From Streptomyces sp. NBC_00510 (GTDB taxonomy: Bacteria > Actinomycetota > Actinomycetes > Streptomycetales > Streptomycetaceae), in assembly GCA_036013505.1 (NCBI GenBank), contig CP107851.1:3419501-3483500 (forward strand): a stretch of DNA of 64,000 nucleotides. The letters are read 5' to 3'. Below are positions 7,936 through 17,242 of the stretch, one piece after another. The notes beneath the pieces were generated by a model, which was not told the origin of the DNA, ran no database searches, and saw only the letters and a list, made by a program, of their open reading frames with translations. The number at the start of each line of letters is the position of its first letter. Positions within the stretch are counted from its first letter, which is position 1. The position numbers were made by a program, and so were the translations under genes.

Positions 7936-10284
7936 TCAGGCGCGCAGATCGACGAGCACCGGAGGGGCGTGCTCCCCGTCGACCGCGGTGAGGGAGACGA
8001 CCGCGTGCCCCGCGGGGACCGCGTGCGCGAGCTCGGACGCGGACCAGCGCTCGCGCTCGACCCGGCGGACCGTCACCGACTCCGCCGTGACCGCCTTCCC
8101 GGTCACCAGGCGCCGCACGGCATGCAGCACCCGCGTGAGCGGCTCGTCCGCGACGATCTGGCGGTTCGTGACGTCGTGGACGTCGACCCATTCCTTGCCC
8201 CACACCTCGGCGAACCGCGCGCCGTCCCAGGCCGTGAGGCCGGCCAGGGCGGCCCGGCAGCCGACGGCGCCGAGCAGGGCACCCCGGAGCGCTTCGGGGA
8301 CGTCGTCCAGCGTGCGCAGCGTGAGCACCGCGCCGGCGTTGGCGGAGCGCATGCGCTGCAGGCCGCGCACGGATTCCGCGGTCACCGTGTGGGAGGCGTC
8401 GTCGAGGACGAGGCAGGCGAACAGGGAGCGGTCCTGCCGGGCCGTGGCGCACTCGGCGAACTGGGCGAGGACGAGCCGCGCCAGCATCCGGGAGACCTCG
8501 GCGTGGCCCCGCTCCGGGAGGTCGATGCGGACCCGGAGCGGGTGCTCCAGGCCCCGCAGCGAGAACGGGTGGCTGCCGCCCGTGGTGTCGAAGAACCCGG
8601 CGAAGGCGGGCCGGTCGAGCAGCGCGATCCGGTCGGCGAGCAGGGGGCCCGCGTCGCCGGGCCGGGCGGACTGCCGTTCCCGTGCGTCGAGTTCGCGCAG
8701 CTGGCCCTGGGCGGCGCCGCCGCGGGCCTGCAGGGCGGAGCGGAGCGCGGCCAGTGCCGAGGGGGTGCCGTCGAGGAGTTCGCGCAGCTCGGGGACGGAG
8801 GGGAAGCGGTCGTGGGCGGCGTGGAAGGGCCCGAGGAGCTGGGCGAGGGCGGTGGCGGCGCGGCGGCTGTCGCCGCCGGGCAGCGCCGCGGCGAGGTCGC
8901 CGACGAGGGCCTCGGAGAGGAAGCCCGCGGCCTCGTCGGGGTCGGAGGTGCCGCCGTACAGGTCGAGGTCGTACGCGGAGTCGGGATGGCCGATCTTGAC
9001 GACGACGTCGAAGGACTCGTCCGGTGCGAGCCGTGCTCCCTCGGTGCCGACCACGACCACGGCCGCCCGCCCGGCGAGGGCCTGCAGACACATGAGCTCC
9101 AGCGCGGGCCGCACCAGGCGCACGGTCTTGCCGGAGCCGGGCGGCCCGACGGCCAGCAGCGACGTGCCGAGCACGGACGGGTCGAGGGCGTAGCCGGCGC
9201 CGCGGTGGGAGCGGGGGTTGCGCTCGTCGTCGGGTGCGGCGCCGATGCGGACCTGGCCGGCGAGCAGGTCGTACCGGGCGGCTCGGGCCGGCAGGTCGCG
9301 GGCACCGGACGGGTGGGCGCAGGCGGCGGCCCCGTACCGCAGGACGGTGTCCGTGAAGGCGGTCAGCCGGCCGGGTTCGGAGCGCACGGACTGCCAGGCG
9401 CGGGACAGGCGGGCGAAGTCGACGTCGTTCATCAGCCCGGAGCGCGCGTCCTCGGCGAGCCGGTCCGCGGCGTCGGCGGCGCCGCCCTGGCGGAGCGCGG
9501 GGAAGGCGGCCGGGTCCTGGGCGTGGTCGGCCGGTTCGCGGCCGGCGGCCGTGGCCTCCTCCTCGCGGGACCGCTGGAGGGGGGTGGTGATGTAGCGGCG
9601 CCACAGTTCGGCCCAGCGGCCGATGCGGGCGAAGAAGACCAGCAGGGCGCCGCCGATGAGCGCGTAGTAGAGGTACGAGGCCCACAGGTAGGCGGTCTGG
9701 TTGCCGCCCGCCCGGCGCCAGGAGTCGGGGGTCAGGGCGAGCAGCGGCCACAGCCAGTAGCTGCCGAGGTAGCCGTTCCACAGCAGGGACCACAGCAGCC
9801 AGCCGCCGAGGAAGGAGATCAGGGCGCCGGCGACGAGCTGGCGGCCCGGCACGGCGTCCGGGTCGGCGGCGGGGCGGGGGCGGTGCCCGAGGCGCCACAC
9901 ACCGGGGGCGGCGGCCGGGCGCGGGGCCCGCAGCCAGGCGAGGAGGCCCGACCCGTCCGGCGTGGCGGCCGGTGCGGACTCGGCCGGGGCGTGCCACGGG
10001 GCGGCGCCGGGGCGGACCCCCGGCAGCGGGGGCGGTCCGGATGGCGGCGGGGGTGTGGCCGGGGCGGCGTCCTGGTCGGCGTCGCGCCAGGTGCGGGTGT
10101 CCCGCTCGCCGCGCGAGGGGTCGGCGGGGCCCGGCCGGGCACCGGGGACGGGCGGCGGTCCGGCGTGCGCAGGCGGGGCGCCCGGCATCGGCCGGGCACC
10201 GGGTACCGGCGGTGTGCCCGGTTGCGGGCCGGGGCCTCCGGGCGGAGACGCCGCGGGCTTCTCGTGCGTACCGTCGCGTTCCAT
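7936..10284 (-). CDS. Membrane-anchored VirD4/TraG-like ATP-binding protein
   Basis: A 782-residue protein. About 130 N-terminal residues are Pro/Gly-rich and probably disordered. Two hydrophobic segments follow (LVAGALISFLGGWLLWSLL near residue 147 and LYYALIGGALLVFFA near 195). A cytoplasmic ATPase domain comes next, with Walker A GPPGSGKT near residues 378-385 and a Walker-B-like FACLVLDD. This layout resembles type IV coupling proteins (TraG/VirD4) and conserved actinobacterial ATP/GTP-binding proteins of unknown role. No relaxase or type IV secretion gene is adjacent. The ATG at 10284 was preferred over an upstream TTG because an AGGGG lies about 11 nt ahead. It is divergent from gabT, with a 191-bp shared intergenic region. 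Confidence 0.75.
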   Translation of the reverse strand: MERDGTHEKPAASPPGGPGPQPGTPPVPGARPMPGAPPAHAGPPPVPGARPGPADPSRGERDTRTWRDADQDAAPATPPPPSGPPPLPGVRPGAAPWHAPAESAPAATPDGSGLLAWLRAPRPAAAPGVWRLGHRPRPAADPDAVPGRQLVAGALISFLGGWLLWSLLWNGYLGSYWLWPLLALTPDSWRRAGGNQTAYLWASYLYYALIGGALLVFFARIGRWAELWRRYITTPLQRSREEEATAAGREPADHAQDPAAFPALRQGGAADAADRLAEDARSGLMNDVDFARLSRAWQSVRSEPGRLTAFTDTVLRYGAAACAHPSGARDLPARAARYDLLAGQVRIGAAPDDERNPRSHRGAGYALDPSVLGTSLLAVGPPGSGKTVRLVRPALELMCLQALAGRAAVVVVGTEGARLAPDESFDVVVKIGHPDSAYDLDLYGGTSDPDEAAGFLSEALVGDLAAALPGGDSRRAATALAQLLGPFHAAHDRFPSVPELRELLDGTPSALAALRSALQARGGAAQGQLRELDARERQSARPGDAGPLLADRIALLDRPAFAGFFDTTGGSHPFSLRGLEHPLRVRIDLPERGHAEVSRMLARLVLAQFAECATARQDRSLFACLVLDDASHTVTAESVRGLQRMRSANAGAVLTLRTLDDVPEALRGALLGAVGCRAALAGLTAWDGARFAEVWGKEWVDVHDVTNRQIVADEPLTRVLHAVRRLVTGKAVTAESVTVRRVERERWSASELAHAVPAGHAVVSLTAVDGEHAPPVLVDLRA

Positions 10285-10475
10285 CGCGTGTGCCACCCCT
10301 CGCAGGTCCGCACTCAATGTAGTCGAGCGGCCACCGCAGTCTGAAGGATCTTGGCACGCTCATGTCCGTCACGTCGAAGAGGCATTCCGCAGTGCGCCCT
10401 ATCGGAGTGTGCGGGGCTCCGCCGTACGGGCTTAGCCTGCGAGAAAAGACCACGGTTCGAAGGAGTACGTCCGCC

Positions 10476-11807
10476 ATGACCGATCTGGCCCAGGAGCGTC
10501 GACTCGTCACCCCGATCCCCGGCCCCAAGTCGCAGGAGCTGCTGGCGCGCAAGACGGCGGCGGTCGCGAGCGGTGTCGGCGTGACCCTGCCCGTCTTTGT
10601 CACCCGCGCCGGCGGCGGCGTCCTGGAGGACGTGGACGGCAACTCCCTGATCGACTTCGGCTCCGGCATCGCGGTGACCTCGGTCGGCAACAGCGCCGAG
10701 GCGGTCGTGCGCCGCGCGTCGGCGCAGCTGGCCGACTTCACCCACACCTGTTTCATGGTGACGCCGTACGAGGGCTACGTGGAGGTCGCCGAGGCCCTCA
10801 ACGAGCTGACCCCGGGCGACCACGAGAAGCGCACCGCGCTGTTCAACTCCGGTGCCGAGGCCGTCGAGAACGCGGTGAAGATCGCCCGCGCGTACACCAA
10901 GCGGCAGGCCGTCGTCGTCTTTGACCACGGCTACCACGGCCGCACCAACCTGACGATGGCGCTGACGGCGAAGAACATGCCGTACAAGCACTCGTTCGGC
11001 CCGTTCGCGCCCGAGGTCTACCGCATGCCGCTGGCCTACCCCTACCGCTGGCTGACCGGCGCGGAGAACTGCGCGGAGGAGGCCGCGGCCCAGGCGATCG
11101 ACATGATCACCAAGCAGGTCGGGGCCGAGAACGTGGCCGCGATCGTGATCGAGCCGATCCAGGGCGAGGGCGGCTTCATCGAGCCGGCCAAGGGCTTCCT
11201 GCCGAAGCTGGTGGAGTTCGCCCGGGCGAACGGCATCGTCTTCGTCGCGGACGAGATCCAGACCGGCTTCTGCCGCACCGGCCAGTGGTTCGCCTGCGAC
11301 GACGAGGGCATCGTCCCGGACCTGATCACCACCGCCAAGGGCATCGCCGGCGGTCTGCCGCTGGCCGCGGTGACCGGCCGCGCCGAGATCATGGACGCCG
11401 CGCACTCCGGCGGTCTGGGCGGCACCTACGGCGGCAACCCGGTGGCGTGCGCCGGTGCGCTCGGCGCCATCGAGACGATGAAGGAGCAGGACCTCAACGC
11501 CAAGGCCCGCCGCATCGGCGAGATCATGCTCGGCCGGCTGCGCGGCATGCAGGAGAAGTTCGAGATCATCGGTGAGGTCCGCGGCCGCGGCGCCATGATC
11601 GCGATCGAGCTGGTGGAGCCGGGCGGCAAGAACCCCAACGCCGCGGCGACCGCCGCCGTGGCCAAGGCCTGCCACGCCGAGGGCCTGGTGGTCCTGACCT
11701 GTGGCACCTACGGGAACGTGCTGCGCTTCCTGCCGCCGCTGGTCATCGGGGAGGACCTGCTGAACGAGGGCCTGGACATCATCGAGGGCGCTCTCGCCCG
11801 GCTGTGA
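10476..11807 (+). CDS. gabT: 4-aminobutyrate aminotransferase
   Basis: PLP-dependent class-III aminotransferase converting GABA and 2-oxoglutarate to succinate semialdehyde and glutamate. The 443-residue protein shows the cofactor phosphate site NSGAEAVENAVKIARAY, the segment FDHGYHGRTNLTMALTAK, the conserved ADEIQTGFCRTG and the Schiff-base Lys in TTAKGIAGG (residue 288). AGGAG at 10461-10465 is spaced 10 nt from the ATG, so the in-frame upstream extension is not used. It sits among polyamine-uptake and aldehyde-oxidation genes, consistent with the last steps of putrescine degradation. Beta-alanine and 5-aminovalerate are plausible additional substrates. It is transcribed divergently from the VirD4-like ATPase. 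Confidence 0.93.
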   Translation: MTDLAQERRLVTPIPGPKSQELLARKTAAVASGVGVTLPVFVTRAGGGVLEDVDGNSLIDFGSGIAVTSVGNSAEAVVRRASAQLADFTHTCFMVTPYEGYVEVAEALNELTPGDHEKRTALFNSGAEAVENAVKIARAYTKRQAVVVFDHGYHGRTNLTMALTAKNMPYKHSFGPFAPEVYRMPLAYPYRWLTGAENCAEEAAAQAIDMITKQVGAENVAAIVIEPIQGEGGFIEPAKGFLPKLVEFARANGIVFVADEIQTGFCRTGQWFACDDEGIVPDLITTAKGIAGGLPLAAVTGRAEIMDAAHSGGLGGTYGGNPVACAGALGAIETMKEQDLNAKARRIGEIMLGRLRGMQEKFEIIGEVRGRGAMIAIELVEPGGKNPNAAATAAVAKACHAEGLVVLTCGTYGNVLRFLPPLVIGEDLLNEGLDIIEGALARL

Positions 11808-11928
11808 CCAGGTATTTCGCCCGTGACCGAGGGCGCACGACACACAGCGTGAAGAAGGTGTGCGGGCCTGATGGCGGGAGGGTGCAACCCCTGCCGGGCG
11901 GCCCCCTGGTGACGTACGGTTTCCGCAG

Positions 11929-12783
11929 ATGGATGCAACACCCCGTCTGCGGAAGTCCGCGGGCGACACTTTGCCGGTGACTCCCCATCACCGGCACAGC
12001 AGTGCCCTCGCGCACAGCGCCGAAGCCGAAGGCTCCGGCAATCCTCGCCGATCGGTCGGCCGCTTGCCCCAAACCCCCCGGGGCGGGCGGTACGGCGATC
12101 GTTCTGGCCGCCCCGGAACTCTCCCCCCTGTTCCGGGGCGGCCAACTTCTCTGGTGGCCGTGGTGTGCACGGCGCTCTTCGGACTGCTGACCTGGCAGGA
12201 AGCACTACGAGGGCGCCTGCTGGCCGTGGACGGGCCGGTGCGTGCCACCCTTGCGGGATCCTCCCCCCACCCCGCGGACCGCTCCGCCGTCGCGCGGTTC
12301 CTGGCCGACCTGGGCAACTGGCAGGTCGCCGTGCCCGTACTGCTGCTTGCGATGGTCTGTACCACCTGGTGCGCCCACCGGTACCGACTGCCCCGCCCCT
12401 GGCTGCCGCCGCTGGCGTACGCGCTGGTGATGGTCGTGGCGCCGCTGCTGGTCGCCCTGGTGAAGCCGCTGATCGACCGGGCCGGCCCCGGTTCGCCGGC
12501 CCTCTCCCCCGGCTATCCCGGGTTCTACCCCTCCGGCCACGCGGCCACGGCGGCCGCCGCGTACGGCGGCGCCGTGCTTCTGCTGCTGCCCTGGCTGGTA
12601 CGCACAGCGGCACGGCGGCTGCTGGTCGCGGCCGCCGTGCTGCTCAACGGTGCGGTGGGGGTCGCCCTGGTCCGCTGCGGCTACCACTGGCCGCTCGACG
12701 TGGTGGGGAGTTGGCTGCTGTGCGGCGCCCTGCTCGCGGGCGCCGCCCTGGCGGTCAGTTGTTGGTCGGGAAACCGAGGTTGA
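11929..12783 (+). CDS. PAP2-family membrane phosphatase
   Basis: An integral membrane phosphatase of the PAP2 superfamily, probably acting on a lipid (di)phosphate at the outer face of the membrane. The three catalytic motifs are visible in order: KPLIDRAGP (from about residue 179), YPSGHA (residues 200-205) and RCGYHWPLD (about residues 249-257). Five or six hydrophobic helices start near residue 75. The first 70 residues are low-complexity and basic, so translation may really start later, for example at one of the GTG codons just before the first helix; 11929 is the longest option. Its 3' end overlaps the convergent mmsA gene by 29 bp. The substrate is unknown. Confidence 0.8.
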   Translation: MDATPRLRKSAGDTLPVTPHHRHSSALAHSAEAEGSGNPRRSVGRLPQTPRGGRYGDRSGRPGTLPPVPGRPTSLVAVVCTALFGLLTWQEALRGRLLAVDGPVRATLAGSSPHPADRSAVARFLADLGNWQVAVPVLLLAMVCTTWCAHRYRLPRPWLPPLAYALVMVVAPLLVALVKPLIDRAGPGSPALSPGYPGFYPSGHAATAAAAYGGAVLLLLPWLVRTAARRLLVAAAVLLNGAVGVALVRCGYHWPLDVVGSWLLCGALLAGAALAVSCWSGNRG

Positions 12784-14260
12784 TGCCGCCGTGGCTCGGG
12801 TCGAGCCACCGCTGGGTGACGGCCTTGCCGCGGGTGAAGAAGTGGACGCCGTCCGGGCCGTACGCGTGCGTGTCGCCGAACAGCGAGGCCTTCCAACCGC
12901 CGAAGGAGTAGTACGCCACCGGCACCGGGATCGGCACGTTGATGCCGACCATGCCGACCTCGACGTCGTGCTGGAAGCGCCGGGCGGCGCCGCCGTCGTT
13001 GGTGAAGATGGCCGTGCCGTTGCCGTACGGGTTGGTGTTGATCAGCTCCAGGCCCTCGTCGTACGAGCCCACGCGGACCACGGACAGGACCGGGCCGAAG
13101 ATCTCGTCGTTGTAGACGGACATGCCGGGCTTGACGTCGTCGAAGAGGGTCGGGCCGAGCCAGAAGCCGTCCGCGGTGTCCTCCCCGGTGACGGCGTGCT
13201 CACGGCCGTCCACGGCGAGGGTCGCGCCGTCGGCGAGGCCCGCGTCGAGGTAGGACGTCACCTTGTCGCGGTGGACGCCGGTGACCAGCGGGCCCATCTC
13301 GGAGGCGGCGTTGCAGCCGGGGCCGACCGTGAGCCCGGCCATCCGCTCCTTGATCTTCTCGACCAGCGTGTCGCCGATCGGGTCGACCGCGACCAGGACG
13401 GACACGGCCATGCAGCGCTCGCCGGCCGCGCCGAACCCGGCGTTGACGGCGGCGTCGGCGGCGAGGTCCAGGTCCGCGTCCGGCAGCACCAGCATGTGAT
13501 TCTTGGCGCCGCCCAGGGCCTGGACGCGCTTGCCGTAGCGGGTGCCGGTCTCGTAGACGTACCGGGCGATCGGGGTGGAGCCGACGAAGGAGACGGACTT
13601 GACGTCCGGGTGCTCCAGGAGGCGGTCGACGGCGACCTTGTCGCCGTGCACGACGTTGAAGACGCCGTCCGGCAGCCCGGCCTGCTTCCACAACCCGGCC
13701 AGGAAGTTGGCGGCGGACGGGTCCTTCTCGGAGGGCTTGACGACGACGGTGTTGCCCGCGGCGATGGCGATGGGGAAGAACCACATCGGCACCATGGCCG
13801 GGAAGTTGAAGGGCGAGATGATCGCGACCGGGCCGAGCGGCTGGCGGATCGAGTAGACGTCGATGCCGGTCGAGGCCTGCTCGGTGAAGCCGCCCTTGAT
13901 GAGCTGCGGGATGCCGCAGGCGTACTCGACGACCTCCAGGCCGCGGGCGATCTCGCCGAGCGCGTCGGAGTGCACCTTGCCGTGCTCGGAGACGATGATC
14001 GCCGCCAGCTCGTCGCGCTGGGCGTTGAGGAGCTCGCGGAAGGCGAAGAGCACCGAGGTGCGCTTGGCGACGGAGGCGTTGCGCCACTCCTTGAACGCGG
14101 CGGCGGCCGCGCCGACGGCCTGGTCGACCTCGGAGATCGACGCGAAGTCCACCCGACCGGTCACGGCCCCGGTGGCGGGGTCGTACACGTCCCCGTGCCG
14201 CTCCGTGGTGCCGGTCCACGTCTGTCCGGCGATCCAGTGCGTGATGTGCTTGTCGGTCAC
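12755..14260 (-). CDS. mmsA: CoA-acylating methylmalonate-semialdehyde dehydrogenase
   Basis: A 501-residue aldehyde dehydrogenase of the MmsA/IolA branch. It oxidises methylmalonate or malonate semialdehyde with NAD+ and CoA to propionyl-CoA or acetyl-CoA. Characteristic features are the N-terminal THWIAGQTW, SPFNFPAMVPMWFFPIAIA, the active-site GERCMAVS (Cys near residue 282), DEIFGPVL and the C-terminal YSFGGWKASLFGD typical of this subfamily. The GTG start has a strong GGAGAGGAAGG upstream. Besides valine and inositol breakdown, this enzyme could take the malonate semialdehyde made when beta-alanine is transaminated by the neighbouring aminotransferases (inference). The 3' end overlaps the convergent phosphatase gene. 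Confidence 0.92.
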   Translation of the reverse strand: MTDKHITHWIAGQTWTGTTERHGDVYDPATGAVTGRVDFASISEVDQAVGAAAAAFKEWRNASVAKRTSVLFAFRELLNAQRDELAAIIVSEHGKVHSDALGEIARGLEVVEYACGIPQLIKGGFTEQASTGIDVYSIRQPLGPVAIISPFNFPAMVPMWFFPIAIAAGNTVVVKPSEKDPSAANFLAGLWKQAGLPDGVFNVVHGDKVAVDRLLEHPDVKSVSFVGSTPIARYVYETGTRYGKRVQALGGAKNHMLVLPDADLDLAADAAVNAGFGAAGERCMAVSVLVAVDPIGDTLVEKIKERMAGLTVGPGCNAASEMGPLVTGVHRDKVTSYLDAGLADGATLAVDGREHAVTGEDTADGFWLGPTLFDDVKPGMSVYNDEIFGPVLSVVRVGSYDEGLELINTNPYGNGTAIFTNDGGAARRFQHDVEVGMVGINVPIPVPVAYYSFGGWKASLFGDTHAYGPDGVHFFTRGKAVTQRWLDPSHGGINLGFPTNN

Positions 14261-14350
14261 GGCGGACCTTCCTCTCCTCGTCTCCTGCCAGTCTCGTCAG
14301 CGGGCGGGACCCCCTCAAGCACCAAGGTGTCGGCGTCGGAGGCAGGAGCT

Positions 14351-15043
14351 TTACAGGTCGTACAGCTCGTCGGGGTGCTCCATGCCCTCCATGAGGTCCA
14401 GCCGGATGTCCTGCGCCCACTCGAAGGCCCAGCGCTTGGCGGCGGCGACGGCCGCGCCGTCCAGCCCCTGCGCCGCGTACGCCGCGTCGTCGGCCTCGAC
14501 GAGCTTGTCGAGGCGGTCGGCGAGGAGGCGCGGCTGGAGGTCCTCGTCGAGGTGGACGGCCATCGTCAGCAGCTCCCCCGGCGTGAACCAGGCGGTCAGG
14601 GCGTGGACGTCGACCAGGTCGCGCACGGTGGCGCGGTCGGCGACGGCGGCCACCTTCAGCGCGGCGCAGTCCTCAAGCGCCACCACCGGCACGGGTCCGG
14701 ACAGGCCGAGGCCGACACGGACCGGGGGACGGGAGAGCGGCTGCTTGGCGACGTGGACCGTGTGGCCGGCATCGCCCGGCAAAGTGGCCCCGAGGTGGGC
14801 GGCCAGCGGTGTGCCGGGCAGCGCGACCACCTCGTAACCTGCCCCGGTGTACGCGGCCGCGAGCGCGGCACCGATGTCGCCTGCCGGTGTGGAGCTGAAG
14901 GTCACCAGGTCGAGGTGGCGGGACGGGCGGCGGTCGAAGCCGTGCGCGATCAGCGCGAGGCCGCCCGCCACGGCGAGGCCGTGGCGCCCGCAGACGGGCA
15001 GGGCGGTCTCGACGAGGTGCGCAAGGCCGGGCGTGAGGTCCAT
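14351..15043 (-). CDS. AbiEii-like nucleotidyltransferase-fold protein
   Basis: A 230-residue protein resembling the nucleotidyltransferase AbiEii/AbiGii toxin family. The N-terminal part has LAVAGGLALIAHGFDRRPSR followed by HLDLVTFSS. This matches the GG...H...R.T.D.D pattern of minimal nucleotidyltransferases, with one of the expected acidic pair at D45. The rest contains the usual helical EDCAALKVAAVADRATVRDL segment. In AbiE systems such a protein is the toxin opposed by an AbiEi regulator, but no AbiEi-like gene is adjacent here. It may therefore be a domesticated orphan. It lies 90 bp upstream of mmsA on the same strand. Function is not established. Confidence 0.6.
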   Translation of the reverse strand: MDLTPGLAHLVETALPVCGRHGLAVAGGLALIAHGFDRRPSRHLDLVTFSSTPAGDIGAALAAAYTGAGYEVVALPGTPLAAHLGATLPGDAGHTVHVAKQPLSRPPVRVGLGLSGPVPVVALEDCAALKVAAVADRATVRDLVDVHALTAWFTPGELLTMAVHLDEDLQPRLLADRLDKLVEADDAAYAAQGLDGAAVAAAKRWAFEWAQDIRLDLMEGMEHPDELYDL

Positions 15044-15202
15044 GTCAGCCCGCCGCGGTGGCAGGCGCGGGGGTGGAGGCAGGCGCGCGCCGTGGCGCGC
15101 CCGGGTATCCGGGGCCGCTCCGGGGCCGGCCGCGTTCCGTGCGGATCATGGCACCAGTGTCGCGCACGGGGGCGTACGGATGGCGGGCCCCCGGGCGCGG
15201 GG

Positions 15203-15673
15203 TCACTCGCCCGGATCACGGCCGCGCCGTCCCGCCAGGTGGGCCGCCGCCTCGTGCATGGCCAGCTCCAGGACGCCGGGGTCGGTGAGGTTGCCGGTGC
15301 CGTCCGGCGGCACGAGCCAGCGGACGCCGCCCGTGGCGCGGCCGGGGTAGGGGACCACGATCCAGGTGCCGGGGCCCGCGGTGCGGACCCCGGTGCCGAT
15401 CCAGCGGGCGGCGGTGCCCGGGGGTACGAAGTAGCCCATGCGGGAGTCGCCGAAGTCGGCCAGGACCGGGCCCGGGCGGTCGACGAGACGGGTGAGGACG
15501 TCGAGCGTCGGGTAGCCCAGTTCGCCGGTGAGGATGAGGACGTCCCACAGCCGCCCGGCGGGCAGGAGCGTCACCCCGAGGGGGTGCCGCTCCCATTCCC
15601 ACCGGGTGGCGTCGGGGTCGGGTGCCACGGAAACCAGCCATTCGACCGCGCCCCGCGCGTCTGTGCCCACCAT
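15203..15673 (-). CDS. Conserved hypothetical protein
   Basis: A 156-residue soluble acidic protein with no signal peptide or membrane helix. Tracts such as VEWLVSVAPDPDATRWEWERHP, PGPVLADFGDSRMGYFVPPG and GTWIVVPYPGRATGGVRWLV look like a compact alpha/beta domain. There is faint resemblance to the N-terminal domain of bifunctional primase-polymerases, but no catalytic acidic pair can be named, so this is only a hint. It ends with an amphipathic helix (ELAMHEAAAHLAGRR). It stands between the AbiEii-like gene and the amine oxidase gene with intergenic gaps of about 150 bp on each side, so it is probably transcribed alone. Confidence 0.6.
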   Translation of the reverse strand: MVGTDARGAVEWLVSVAPDPDATRWEWERHPLGVTLLPAGRLWDVLILTGELGYPTLDVLTRLVDRPGPVLADFGDSRMGYFVPPGTAARWIGTGVRTAGPGTWIVVPYPGRATGGVRWLVPPDGTGNLTDPGVLELAMHEAAAHLAGRRGRDPGE

Positions 15674-15813
15674 GCCGGTTCCTCCGTTCCGTGTGTGCGC
15701 TGTCGTGCTGTCACGCGGAGAGAGGAGGCCGGGGCCGGATCATTACGCGGGTTTCACCACGCCCGATGGGGTGATCCGGCTCACAAGGTGCGCAGGGGGT
15801 GCGGCACGGGCGG

Positions 15814-17208
15814 TCAGCTGTCGAAGCCGAGGCCGAGCCGGTCCATCGTCTTGAGCCACAGGTTGCGCCGGCCGGCGTTGCGGTCGGCGCGGTCCAGCGA
15901 CCACTTGGTGAGGCCGATGCCCGCCCACGCCAGGGGCTCGGGCGGGAAGGGCAGCGGCTTGGTGCGGACCATGCGCAGTGCGGTGCGGTCGGTGCGCTCG
16001 CCGGAGAGCAGGTCGAGCATGACGTCCCCGCCGAAGCGGGTGGCACCGACGCCGAGGCCGGTGTAGCCGGCGGCGTAGGCGACCTTCCCGTCGTGGGCGG
16101 TGCCGTAGAAGGCCGAGAAGCGCGAGCAGGTGTCGATCGCGCCGCCCCACGCATGGCTGAAGCGCACGCCCTCCAGTTGCGGGAAGCAGCGGAAGAAGTG
16201 CCCGGCGAGCTTCAGGTAGGTCTCCGGGCGTTCGTCGCGTGCGGCGTCCAGGCGGCCGCCGTACGGGTAGATGGCGTCGTAGCCGCCCCACAGGACGCGG
16301 TTGTCGGCGGTGAGCCGGAAGTAGTGGAACTGGTTGGCGCTGTCGCCGAGCCCCTGGCGCTTCTTCCAGCCGATCGCGCCGAGCTGCTGCGGCGTCAGCG
16401 GCTCGGTCACCAGCGCGTAGTCGTACACGGGGACGATGTAGGGACGCACCCGGCGCACCAACGAGGGGAAGACGTTGGTGCCGAGCGCGACGTGCCGGGC
16501 GAAGACCCGCCCGTACGGGGTGCGTACGGCCATGCCGGAGCCGTTGCGGGCGAGCTGGGTGGCACGGGTGTGCTCGTAGACGCGTACGCCCAGCTCCTCG
16601 CAGGCCCGCTTGAGGCCCCAGGCGAGCTTCGCCGGGTGCAGCATGGCGACGCCCCTGCGGTCCCACAGCCCGCCCACGAAGGTCGGCGAGTCGACCTCGG
16701 CACGGACCTGGTCACGGTCGAGCAGCTCCAGTTCGACGCCGTGCCGGGCGGCCTCCTCGGCGGAGGCCTGGAGGTCGTCGAGCTGGTAGGGCTCGGTGGC
16801 GACGTCGATCTCTCCGGAGCGTTCGAAGTCGCAGTCGATGGAGTAGCGGTCCACCGCCTCCTCGATGCCGTCGAGGTTGCGGTTGCCCAGCTCCTCCAGT
16901 CGCCCGAACTCCTCGGGCCAGCGGGCGAGTCCGTTGGCCAGGCCGTGGGTGAGGCTGGCGGCGCAGAAGCCGCCGTTGCGGCCGGACGCCGCCCAGCCCA
17001 CCTCCTTGCCCTCGATCAGGACGACGTCGCGGCGCGGGTCGCGCTCCTTGGCGAGCAACGCGGTCCACAGCCCGGTGTAGCCGCCGCCGACCACCAGCAG
17101 GTCACAGTGCTCGTCGCCGACGAGCGCGGAGCCGGCCTGCGGCCTGCCGGGATCCTCCAGCCAGAACGGTGTCGGCTGCGCGTCGGCGAGCGAACGGGCT
17201 GGATCCAT
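15814..17208 (-). CDS. FAD-dependent amine/amino-acid oxidase, gamma-glutamylputrescine oxidase-like
   Basis: A 464-residue flavoprotein of the DAO (glycine oxidase/PuuB) family. The N-terminal FAD-binding motif is DLLVVGGGYTGLWTALLA (residues 36-53), followed by GWAASGRNGGFC, a signature typical of gamma-glutamylputrescine oxidases. The C-terminal GYTGLGVGATRFGGDVMLDLL closes the FAD site. The enzyme would oxidise an amine, giving an aldehyde, ammonia and H2O2. It lies 34 bp downstream of potC on the same strand, at the end of the polyamine-uptake operon, and an aldehyde dehydrogenase opens the same array at 23027. That context supports a role in putrescine degradation; exact substrate (free or gamma-glutamylated amine) is not proven. 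Confidence 0.82.
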   Translation of the reverse strand: MDPARSLADAQPTPFWLEDPGRPQAGSALVGDEHCDLLVVGGGYTGLWTALLAKERDPRRDVVLIEGKEVGWAASGRNGGFCAASLTHGLANGLARWPEEFGRLEELGNRNLDGIEEAVDRYSIDCDFERSGEIDVATEPYQLDDLQASAEEAARHGVELELLDRDQVRAEVDSPTFVGGLWDRRGVAMLHPAKLAWGLKRACEELGVRVYEHTRATQLARNGSGMAVRTPYGRVFARHVALGTNVFPSLVRRVRPYIVPVYDYALVTEPLTPQQLGAIGWKKRQGLGDSANQFHYFRLTADNRVLWGGYDAIYPYGGRLDAARDERPETYLKLAGHFFRCFPQLEGVRFSHAWGGAIDTCSRFSAFYGTAHDGKVAYAAGYTGLGVGATRFGGDVMLDLLSGERTDRTALRMVRTKPLPFPPEPLAWAGIGLTKWSLDRADRNAGRRNLWLKTMDRLGLGFDS

Positions 17209-17242
17209 GGGGTCTCACACCTTTGCGGATGCGGTCGGCGGA

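Noticed and set aside
7463-10756. Very long minus-strand open frame (about 1,100 codons) overlapping the VirD4-like ATPase and gabT upstream region
   Set aside because: Arg/Pro-rich translation typical of out-of-frame reading in high-GC DNA; it spans the genuine ATPase frame and non-coding repeats.
10314-11969. Minus-strand open frame of 551 codons opposite gabT
   Set aside because: Mirror of gabT codons, no recognisable fold, no start signal.
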